From contig CAMDJV010000014.1 in the NCBI GenBank assembly GCA_945901085.1, positions 24,029 through 88,028 on the forward strand: 64,000 bases of DNA, written 5' to 3'. Position 1 is the stretch's first letter. Each line of letters starts with the position of its first letter. The notes beneath the pieces are model-generated. The model ran no database searches and was not told the DNA's origin. It saw nothing but the letters and a program-made list of their open reading frames with translations. This document shows, in pieces, positions 7,914 to 14,960 of the stretch. Source of the DNA: Rhodovarius crocodyli. Lineage in GTDB: Bacteria; Pseudomonadota; Alphaproteobacteria; Acetobacterales; Acetobacteraceae. Made by a program: the position numbers and the translations under genes.

Positions 7914-8996
7914 ATGAGTGACATCGCCAAGGCGACCCTGCCTGCGGGAATGACCGCCGAGCGGCAGGCCGAGATCACCCGGCTGGCTGGCGCCATTGAT
8001 CTGGCCGAGCCGGCTTCGATCCTGCGATTTGGTGCCGCCACCCAGACCCGGGCGCAGGAGGCGGCGGATGCCATGCTGGAAGGCGCGAAGAGCCAGCAGG
8101 CCGGCGAGGCGGGGGCGAGCCTGCAGGCCATGCTCGGCCAGTTGCGCGGCTTTGATGTTACCAAGCTGGCGGAAAAGCCGGGGTTGATCGGCCGGCTGCT
8201 GGGGGGTGCGAAGGCGCAGCTGGGCAACATCGTCATGCGCTATGAGACGGTGCGCGGGCAGATTGAGGCGATAGGCGACCGGCTGGACCGCCACCGCACC
8301 GTGCTGCTGGAGGATGTTGAGCGGCTGGACCGGCTTTATGACGCGACGCTGGAATGGTTTCATGGCCTGGCCGACCATATTGCCGCGGGTGAACTCGTGC
8401 TGGCGAACACCGATGCTGAGACGCTGCCCGCCCTGGTTCGCGCCGCCGATAATGAGCACGACCCGCTGGCACCACAAAAATTGCGCGATGCCCGGGCCAC
8501 CCGCGATGACCTGGAGCGCCGGGTGCATGATTTGCGCCTGACCCGGCAGGTGGCGATGCAGGCGCTGCCCTCGATCCGGCTGATCCAGGAGAATGACAAG
8601 GCGCTGGCGGCGAAAATCCATTCGGTGATGGCCAATACCGTGCCGCTCTGGCGCCAGCAATTGGCCCAGGCGCTGGCCATTCACCGCATGCGTGAGGCGG
8701 GGGCGGCGGTGAAATCGGCCACTGACCTGACCAATCAGCTCCTCACCGCCAATGCCGAGACGCTGCGCCGTGGCAATCTCGAAGCCCGGCGGGAGTTGGA
8801 GCGTGGGGTCTTTGACCTTGAAGCGGTCAAGCGTGCCAATGCGGCGCTGATCGGCACCATCGAGGATAGCCTGAAGATCGCCGATGAGGGCCGCGCCGGC
8901 CGCGCGGCGGCGGTGCAGGAATTGGCGCTGTGCGAGGCTGAAATCCGCCGTGCCTTGACATCTGCCCGCGCCCGGGGGCAAGCGGCGAATAATTGA
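7914..8996 (+). CDS. TelA/KlaA-family toxic anion resistance protein
   Basis: 360-aa soluble, almost entirely helical protein of the TelA family, named from plasmid tellurite resistance. Family features include the N-terminal helices (ITRLAGAIDLAEPASILRFG), the central GLIGRLLGGAKAQLGNIVMRYETVRGQIEAIGDRL segment and a long coiled-coil-like C-terminus (LRLTRQVAMQALPSIRLIQENDKAL, VKSATDLTNQLLTANAETLR). GGAGGAGG precedes the ATG. Its four-base distance from the XpaC-like gene suggests they work together, plausibly at the membrane. Resistance to tellurite is an association from plasmid systems; the chromosomal function is unclear. Confidence 0.85.
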   Translation: MSDIAKATLPAGMTAERQAEITRLAGAIDLAEPASILRFGAATQTRAQEAADAMLEGAKSQQAGEAGASLQAMLGQLRGFDVTKLAEKPGLIGRLLGGAKAQLGNIVMRYETVRGQIEAIGDRLDRHRTVLLEDVERLDRLYDATLEWFHGLADHIAAGELVLANTDAETLPALVRAADNEHDPLAPQKLRDARATRDDLERRVHDLRLTRQVAMQALPSIRLIQENDKALAAKIHSVMANTVPLWRQQLAQALAIHRMREAGAAVKSATDLTNQLLTANAETLRRGNLEARRELERGVFDLEAVKRANAALIGTIEDSLKIADEGRAGRAAAVQELALCEAEIRRALTSARARGQAANN

Positions 8997-9009
8997 TCGG
9001 GGATACGTT

Positions 9010-9960
9010 ATGACCATTCTTCGCCGCGCGCTGCTGGCCGCACCGCTCGCCATGCCTGCCTTGGCGCAGAACAATGCCATTCGCCTGGTGGTGGGTTTTC
9101 CGCCCGGTGGCAGCACCGATATGGTGGCGCGGTTGATGCAGCCGCATCTGGCCAGCATTCTGGGTGCGCCGGTGGTGGTGGAGAACCGCCCAGGTGCCTC
9201 GGGCGCGCTCGGCGCGCAGCAGGTGGCCCGCGCGGCGGGGGATGGCACGACATGGGCGGTGGTGTTCGACACCCATGCCGTGAACCCCTTCCTGATCCCG
9301 AATATAGGCTTTGATTCCAAGCGTGATCTGGCGCCGGTGATGCTGATTGGCACCGCGCCCAATTTGGTGCTGAAGCATCGCAGCCGCCCCTGGGCGGATT
9401 TCCCCGCCATGCTGGCCGCCGCCCGGGCGCGGCCAGATACGGTGACCTATGGCACCATCGGCAATGGCTCGCTGGCGCATCTGACGATGTCGCTCGCCCA
9501 GGTGAATGGCAATTTCAAGGTGGTGCATGTGCCCTATCGCGGCGGTGGGCCGCTGGTGACGGCGGCGGCCTCGGCGGAATGCGACCTCTATGTGGCCACC
9601 CTCACCGTCTTTACCGCGCTGCTGCGCGAGGGCACCGTGGTGCCGCTGGCGGTGACTTCGGGCGCGCGCGTCTCCGCCCTGCCGCAGGTGCCGACGATGG
9701 CCGAGCTTGGCGTGCCGGGCATCAATGCCCAAGCCTTTTGGGGCGTGCTGGGGCCCGCCACCACGCCCGCGCCAATCCGTACCCGGATGGAGGCGGCGGT
9801 GCGTGAGGTGCTGAACCTGCCTGAGGTGCGCTCGCGGCTGACGGATCAGCTGGGCGTGGATGTGGTGGCCGGCGATGGCGCGGCGTTTGGCGCCTTCCTC
9901 GATGGCCAGATGGAGGTTTGGGGCCGGGTCGTGCGGGAGAATAACATCCGGCCGGATTGA
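9010..9960 (+). CDS. Bug/TctC-family receptor (2 of 4)
   Basis: 316-aa periplasmic binding protein. Signal peptide MTILRRALLAAPLAMPALAQ, then NNAIRLVVGFPPGGSTDMVARL, ENRPGASGALGAQQVARA and VHVPYRGGGPLVTAAA, all family hallmarks. It starts 13 bases after telA on the same strand but is functionally unrelated, and it converges on the ThDP-enzyme gene with a 10-base gap. No transporter membrane subunits are nearby, so it may act with a TctAB pair encoded elsewhere. Ligand unknown. Confidence 0.9.
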   Translation: MTILRRALLAAPLAMPALAQNNAIRLVVGFPPGGSTDMVARLMQPHLASILGAPVVVENRPGASGALGAQQVARAAGDGTTWAVVFDTHAVNPFLIPNIGFDSKRDLAPVMLIGTAPNLVLKHRSRPWADFPAMLAAARARPDTVTYGTIGNGSLAHLTMSLAQVNGNFKVVHVPYRGGGPLVTAAASAECDLYVATLTVFTALLREGTVVPLAVTSGARVSALPQVPTMAELGVPGINAQAFWGVLGPATTPAPIRTRMEAAVREVLNLPEVRSRLTDQLGVDVVAGDGAAFGAFLDGQMEVWGRVVRENNIRPD

Positions 9961-9970
9961 GCGGCCGCCA

Positions 9971-11569
9971 TTACCCCCGCAGCGCCTTGATCTGCGCGGG
10001 GTAGCTGGCCGGGTCCACCCGCGCATCCACCAGTGAGACGCCCGGTGCGGCCAGCGCCGCCGCCATGGCCTCGGCGAAGCCCGCTTCGTCATCGGCGCGG
10101 AAGGCGAGGCCACCGCAGCCTTGCATCACCGCGGCGAAATCCACCATCGGCCAATCCAGCCCGCCTTCGGGCAGGGCGCGCTCGCCCTTTTTGATATCGA
10201 TGAGCGAGAGTGTGGCGTCATTGAACACCACCACCGTCAGCTTTACCCCCAGAGTCGCGGCGGTGGCCAATTCGCCCAGGCACATCAGCAGCCCACCATC
10301 ACCGGTGAAGGCGATGGCGCCGCGCTGTGGGTCATACAGCGCGGCGGCAATACCGGCGGGCAGGGCAAAGCCCATGCTGGCCAAACCATTGGAGATCAGC
10401 AGGTCGCCCGGCTCCTCCGCCTGCCAGAAGCTGGTGCAGGGGAACATATGCGCACCCGCATCCACGCTCACCCTGGGGTGGCGCCCGGCCTCTCGGCAGG
10501 CGGCCTGGGCCAGTTCCACCACCGCTTGGGGCGAGATGCCGCGATTGCCCTGGCTCGGGCCATTGGTCAGTGAGGCCGCCCAGCCATGGCGTGCCCGGGC
10601 GATCTCCTCTGCCCTCCAGTCGCTGCCCGTGGCGGTGAGTTCGGCCAGGGCCAGCCCCACATCGCCATGCAGCGCGGCGGCGGCGGCAAAATAATGCGGC
10701 TGGCGCGGCACGCTCGCCACATCGATCACCGGGGCGGCGTAGCGCCAGGGTTGGCTGACGAATTCCACCGGATCAGCCCCGGCCAGCAGGATGAGATCGG
10801 CCTGGTGTAGCAGCGCCGCCTCCGCGGCACCGCCGGTGAAGACACCGCCAAAGAGCGGATGCGCATCGGCCAGCACGCCCTTGGCCTTGTAGGTGACCAG
10901 CACCGGGCAGCCCATGGCCTCGGCCAGGGTGCGCAATGCGCGGCTGGCGGGCAGCGCCTCCAGCCCGGCGATGATCACCGGCCGGCGGGCCTGGGCGATG
11001 AGGGATTGGGCGGCGGCGAGGGCAGGGGCCTCGGGCGGGCGGGGGGCGGGGCGTTTGAAGGGGGGCGGGTTGGGGGCCTCGGCACGGGCCGCTTCCCCGG
11101 TGATCTCCAGCAGCACAGGGCCAAGCGGGGGGGTGAGGGCGGCTTGCAGGGCGGCGGCGATGGCCTCGCCGGGGGCGGTATCGGCGCGCAGCTGCGCCTT
11201 GGTCACCGGGCGCATCAGCCCGGCATGGTCGAAATATTGGTGGCAGGCGAAGGCGCGCTCGTGGGGCGAAAACCCATCGGCCAGCAGCACAACCGGCGCG
11301 CGCTCCAGGCTGGCATTGGCCAGGCCATTGGCGGCGGCCGAGACGCCGGGGCCGCGGGTGGTCAGCACCGGGCAGGGGGCCCCGCTCAGCTCGGCCATGG
11401 CGCCGGCCATGATGGCCGCCCCCGTCTCGGTGCGGGCGAGGTAGAATGCCATGCCCTCGGCCCGGGCGGCGGCCATCAGCTCCAGGCTGCTGCCGCCACC
11501 GGGCACACCAAAGAGGCAGCGCGCACCCGCCGCCCGCAAAGCTGTCATCACCATTTCTGCCACGATCAT
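9971..11569 (-). CDS. Thiamine-diphosphate-dependent enzyme of the acetolactate synthase/benzoylformate decarboxylase superfamily
   Basis: 532-aa protein with three domains: N-terminal PYR (LFGVPGGGSSLELM, with E48 in ARTETGAAIMAGA as the ThDP-activating Glu), a central Rossmann-like domain (PVIIAGLEALPASRAL) and the C-terminal PP domain with the diphosphate motif GDGGLLMCLGELATAATLG...VFNDATLSLID. I start at the ATG at 11569; an adjacent GTG at 11572 is possible, and AAGGAACGAGGA lies just upstream. The longer ORF runs through the divergent promoter region. Reaction not assignable: candidates are 2-oxoacid decarboxylase or synthase activities. It is alone, with no small regulatory subunit, arguing against biosynthetic acetolactate synthase. 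Confidence 0.8.
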   Translation of the reverse strand: MIVAEMVMTALRAAGARCLFGVPGGGSSLELMAAARAEGMAFYLARTETGAAIMAGAMAELSGAPCPVLTTRGPGVSAAANGLANASLERAPVVLLADGFSPHERAFACHQYFDHAGLMRPVTKAQLRADTAPGEAIAAALQAALTPPLGPVLLEITGEAARAEAPNPPPFKRPAPRPPEAPALAAAQSLIAQARRPVIIAGLEALPASRALRTLAEAMGCPVLVTYKAKGVLADAHPLFGGVFTGGAAEAALLHQADLILLAGADPVEFVSQPWRYAAPVIDVASVPRQPHYFAAAAALHGDVGLALAELTATGSDWRAEEIARARHGWAASLTNGPSQGNRGISPQAVVELAQAACREAGRHPRVSVDAGAHMFPCTSFWQAEEPGDLLISNGLASMGFALPAGIAAALYDPQRGAIAFTGDGGLLMCLGELATAATLGVKLTVVVFNDATLSLIDIKKGERALPEGGLDWPMVDFAAVMQGCGGLAFRADDEAGFAEAMAAALAAPGVSLVDARVDPASYPAQIKALRG

Positions 11570-11727
11570 CACGGGTGTCCTCGTTCCTTGGTGGCAGGAT
11601 AGTGCGAGTGCCCCGGCTTTGGGCAGACCCCGCTTCGCATCTTGCGGGGATGATAAAGCTTCCACTTGCCCTGCCGGCCATGCCATGTGCCTGTGCTGGG
11701 CAAGGTTGCGGAGTGTCGGGATTGAGC

Positions 11728-13179
11728 ATGGCTTTCGATGAAATGCGCGATGGCGATCTCGCAGCCGCCACCTATGCCGAAATCGAGGCCTGGCTCGCGC
11801 GCACCCCGCTTGAGCGCCTGCGGCAGAAAAGCGCCGAGGCGGAGCTGCTGTTCCGCCGCCTGGGCATCACCTTTGCCGTCTATGGCGAAGGCGGCGACCC
11901 GGAGCGGCTCATCCCCTTTGACATCATCCCACGCATTATTGCCGCGAGTGAATGGCGGGCACTCTCGGCTGGGCTGGAGCAGCGGGTGCGGGCGCTGAAC
12001 GCCTTTTTGGCCGATGTGTATAATGAGCGGCGCATCCTCAAGGCCGGGATCATCCCCCAGGCCCTGGTGCTGGAGAATGAGGCCTATCAGCCGCATATGG
12101 TGGGGTTCCGGCCGCCGGGGGGCATCTACACCCATATTTCAGGCATCGATATGGTGCGCACCGGGGCGGATGATTTCTTTGTGCTGGAGGATAATTGCCG
12201 CACGCCATCGGGCGTCTCCTATATGCTGGAAAACCGCGAGGCGATGCTGCGGCTGTTTCCACGGCTTTGCGCCCGGCACCGCCTCGCACCCGTCAACCGC
12301 TACCCCGAGCATTTGCTGGCCACGCTCAAATCGGTGGCGCCCGAGCGGGCAGGGCCCAACCCCAATGTGGTCATCCTCACCCCCGGCAGCTTCAATTCTG
12401 CCTATTACGAGCATTGCTTCCTTGCCGATGAGATGGGCGTGGAGGTGGTGGAAGGTGCGGACCTTTTTGTTGAGAATGACGTGGTCTTCATGCGCACCAC
12501 CGCGGGCCCCAAGCGGGTGGATGTCATTTACCGGCGCATTGATGATGATTTTCTCGACCCTGAATGCTTCCGCCCCGATAGCCTGGTGGGGCTGCCAGGG
12601 GTGATGCGCGCCTATAAGGCCGGCAATGTGACGCTGGCCAATGCGCCGGGTGCGGGCATCGCCGATGACAAGGCGATTTATCCTTACGTGCCCGACATGG
12701 TGCGGTTTTACCTGGAAGAGGAGCCGCGACTGGCCAATGTGCCGACCTATTTGTGCGAGCGCGAGGGCGATCGTGCCGAGGTGCTGGCGAATTTGGAAAA
12801 ACTTGTGGTCAAGCTGGCCCGTGGCTCGGGCGGTTATGGCATGATGATAGGCCCGCATGCCGATGCGGATATGCGCGCCGAATTCGCCCGGCGCATTCAG
12901 GACAAGCCCAGCGATTACATCGCCCAGCCCACCCTCGCCCTTTCCACCGTGCCCACATTGGCAGAGGGTGGCATCGCGCCCCGCCATGTGGATCTCAGGC
13001 CCTTCATTCTGTTTGGCCGGCAGGAGATCACCATGGTGCCCGGTGGCCTCACCCGGGTGGCGCTGCGGGAGGGCTCGCTCGTGGTCAATTCCAGCCAGGG
13101 GGGCGGCACCAAGGACACTTGGGTGCTCGAGGAGGCGTCGCCCCAGCCGGCCCCGGCGCAATCGCAGGGGGGTGGCTGA
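11728..13179 (+). CDS. Circularly permuted ATP-grasp protein
   Basis: 483-aa protein of the circularly permuted ATP-grasp type 2 family (formerly DUF404/DUF407). Conserved blocks include QRVRALNAFLADVYNERRIL, PPGGIYTHISGIDMVR, FFVLEDNCRTPSGVSYMLENR, DVIYRRIDDDFLDPE, GNVTLANAPGAGIADDKAIYPYVPDM and KLARGSGGYGMMIGP. The family is predicted to make amide or peptide bonds with ATP (amidoligase). The upstream extension of the ORF runs into the divergent ThDP gene, so I start at MAFDEMRD; the ribosome-binding site is weak. Its TGA overlaps the ATG of the alpha-E gene. With that gene and Anbu it forms a conserved trio whose substrate is unknown. Confidence 0.88.
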   Translation: MAFDEMRDGDLAAATYAEIEAWLARTPLERLRQKSAEAELLFRRLGITFAVYGEGGDPERLIPFDIIPRIIAASEWRALSAGLEQRVRALNAFLADVYNERRILKAGIIPQALVLENEAYQPHMVGFRPPGGIYTHISGIDMVRTGADDFFVLEDNCRTPSGVSYMLENREAMLRLFPRLCARHRLAPVNRYPEHLLATLKSVAPERAGPNPNVVILTPGSFNSAYYEHCFLADEMGVEVVEGADLFVENDVVFMRTTAGPKRVDVIYRRIDDDFLDPECFRPDSLVGLPGVMRAYKAGNVTLANAPGAGIADDKAIYPYVPDMVRFYLEEEPRLANVPTYLCEREGDRAEVLANLEKLVVKLARGSGGYGMMIGPHADADMRAEFARRIQDKPSDYIAQPTLALSTVPTLAEGGIAPRHVDLRPFILFGRQEITMVPGGLTRVALREGSLVVNSSQGGGTKDTWVLEEASPQPAPAQSQGGG

Positions 13180-14111
13180 TGCTCAGCAGCACCGCGGAAT
13201 GCCTGTTCTGGCTCGGCCGCTACACGGAGCGGGCGGCCAATATCGCCCGTGGCCTGGGGGTGGCCAGCCGCATGGCCTCACTCTCCGCTTCGCTGGGTGG
13301 CGATGGCGCGGAATGGCGGGCGCTGCTCATCGCCAGCGGCGGCGAGGCCGCCTTCAGCGAGAAATACCCCGCCATCACCCAGGAGGCGGTGGTGGATTGG
13401 CTGGTGCGCGATGAGGATAATCCCAGCGGCATCGTCACCTGCTTTGATGCCGCGCGGCGCAATGGCCGGGCGGTGCGCACCGCGCTCACCGTCGATATGT
13501 GGAGCGCGCTGAACGACAGTTGGAACCGCCTGCGCAAATTGGACCTCAGCCAGATCGAGGGCGAGGCGCTGCCGGAATTTCTCGACTGGGTGCGCGAGCG
13601 GGTGCTGCTGTTCAATGGTGCGGCGCATGACACCATGCTGCGCGGCGAGGCTTGGCGCTTTGTGGAGCTGGGCACGGCGCTTGAGCGGGCCGATAATTCC
13701 GCCCGGCTGCTGGATGTGCGCCATGGCATGCTCGCGGTGGGCGAGACGGCGGAATATGCGCAATGGCAGGCGATTTTAGCCTCGGCCTCGGCCGGGCGGG
13801 CCTATCAATGGGTGTATCGGGACCGGCTGGAGCCACGGCGCATTGCCGAATTGCTGATCCTGCGGCCGGAATTGCCGCGCAGCCTGGTGGCCTGTTTTGG
13901 CCTTGTGTCGGAGATTCTGGAGGCGATTGCCACCGAGCAGGGCGGTAGGCGGGGTGAATGCCACCGCATGGCCGGGCAATTGCACGCCACGCTGCGCTAT
14001 GCCCGCATCGAGGATATTTTCGCCGAGGGGTTGCATCTCTTCCTCACCCGCAAGATCGAGACCGCCGCGGCGCTGGGCGCGGCCATTGAGGGCTTCTATA
14101 TTCGCGCCTGA
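13179..14111 (+). CDS. Alpha-E domain protein (DUF403)
   Basis: 310-aa all-helical alpha-E domain protein beginning MLSSTAECLFWLGRYTERAANIAR, the family hallmark, with WSALNDSWNRLR, RGEAWRFVELGTALERADNSARLLDVR and RFYARIEDIFAEGLH-type C-terminal helices. It is a constant partner of circularly permuted ATP-grasp proteins, overlapping the upstream gene by one base (TGATG). Family analyses place these proteins in predicted peptide-synthesis or modification systems; no catalytic activity has been shown to my knowledge. Anbu follows after 26 bases. Confidence 0.88.
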   Translation: MLSSTAECLFWLGRYTERAANIARGLGVASRMASLSASLGGDGAEWRALLIASGGEAAFSEKYPAITQEAVVDWLVRDEDNPSGIVTCFDAARRNGRAVRTALTVDMWSALNDSWNRLRKLDLSQIEGEALPEFLDWVRERVLLFNGAAHDTMLRGEAWRFVELGTALERADNSARLLDVRHGMLAVGETAEYAQWQAILASASAGRAYQWVYRDRLEPRRIAELLILRPELPRSLVACFGLVSEILEAIATEQGGRRGECHRMAGQLHATLRYARIEDIFAEGLHLFLTRKIETAAALGAAIEGFYIRA

Positions 14112-14137
14112 AGAATACCGGGTGGGAGGAGGGGCGG

Positions 14138-14869
14138 ATGACCTATTGCGTGGGGCTATGCCTGCAGGCGGGGATCATCATGCTGGGTGATACCCGCACC
14201 AATGCGGGGGTGGATAATATCTCCACCTTTTCCAAGCTGCAGGTGATCGAGCAGCCGGGCGAGCGGGTGATTGGCATTTGCACGGCGGGCAACCTCGCCA
14301 TCACCCAGGCCGTCTCTGGGCATTTGCAGCAGGGGGTGCAGTTGGATGGCCAGCGGCGGCACCTCAGCGATGTGGCGAATATGTTCCAGGCGGCGCAGCT
14401 GGTGGGCGCGGCGGTGCGCGCGGTGTTTGCCGCCGATGGGCCCACGCTGGCCGCCCAGGGCATTGGCTTTGACTGCAGCTTGCTGGTGGGCGGGCAGATT
14501 GGGGCGGAGGCGCCGCGGCTCTTCCTCATTTACGCCGCCGGCAATTTCATCGAGGCCACGGCCGATACGCCCTTCCTACAAATTGGCGAGCATAAATACG
14601 GCAAACCCATCCTCGATCGCGGCCTCACCTTCGACACTTCGCTTAGCGATGGGCTGAAGCTGGCGCTGGTGTCGATGGACAGCACGCTGCGCTCGAACCT
14701 GACTGTGGGCCTGCCGATGGACCTGCTGATGCTGCGCCGCGATGGGCTGCGCATCGCGCAATGGCGGCGCATTGCCGATGACGACCCCTACTTCACCAAG
14801 GTGCGGCAGGGCTGGTCGTCCGCGCTGCGTGCCGCTTATTTGGCGCTGCCCGCGCCTGACTGGGTTTAG
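14138..14869 (+). CDS. Anbu, bacterial proteasome homologue (proteasome-type peptidase)
   Basis: 243-aa Ntn-hydrolase of the Anbu/BPH family, the proposed proteasome ancestor. After Met removal the N-terminus is TYCVGL, giving a Thr nucleophile as in active proteasome beta subunits. LGDTRTNAGVDN supplies the conserved Asp (mature D17), and the FSKL Lys (mature about 32) completes the triad. The middle (GICTAGNLAITQAVSGHL) and C-terminal GEHKYGKPILDR blocks are family-typical. GGGAGGAGG precedes the ATG. It closes the ATP-grasp/alpha-E operon. The usual neighbour, a transglutaminase-like protease, is absent. Its stop TAG lies at the edge of a palindromic repeat and overlaps by 4 bases the end of the convergent glycosyltransferase ORF. 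Confidence 0.92.
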   Translation: MTYCVGLCLQAGIIMLGDTRTNAGVDNISTFSKLQVIEQPGERVIGICTAGNLAITQAVSGHLQQGVQLDGQRRHLSDVANMFQAAQLVGAAVRAVFAADGPTLAAQGIGFDCSLLVGGQIGAEAPRLFLIYAAGNFIEATADTPFLQIGEHKYGKPILDRGLTFDTSLSDGLKLALVSMDSTLRSNLTVGLPMDLLMLRRDGLRIAQWRRIADDDPYFTKVRQGWSSALRAAYLALPAPDWV

Positions 14870-14960
14870 AGCCTTTTCCCTGCGCCTCGGCTCGCTGCGC
14901 AGGCTATAAGCTTCTGTTTGTCGAGCATCTTTATCCGCTCCGTTTGAACGGATAATGGTT
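14866..14960. repeat. Palindromic intergenic repeat, TTAGAGC family, copy 1
   Basis: Begins TTAGAGCCTTTTCCCTGCGC. It contains an inverted repeat CCTGCGC/GCGCAGG (loop CTCGGCTCGCT-like) and a second palindrome, TATCCG/CGGATA, around CCGTTTGAACGG. The opening (TTAGAGC, TTTTC, GCCTCG, GGCT, CGC) matches the start of the element at 34296-34403. Here it supplies the Anbu stop codon and codes for the last residues of the convergent GT41 protein. Confidence 0.65.

Noticed and set aside
7875..9410. 511-codon minus-strand ORF opposite telA and the receptor gene
   Set aside because: Antisense to two recognised proteins and spans the gap between them; composition typical of a shadow frame.
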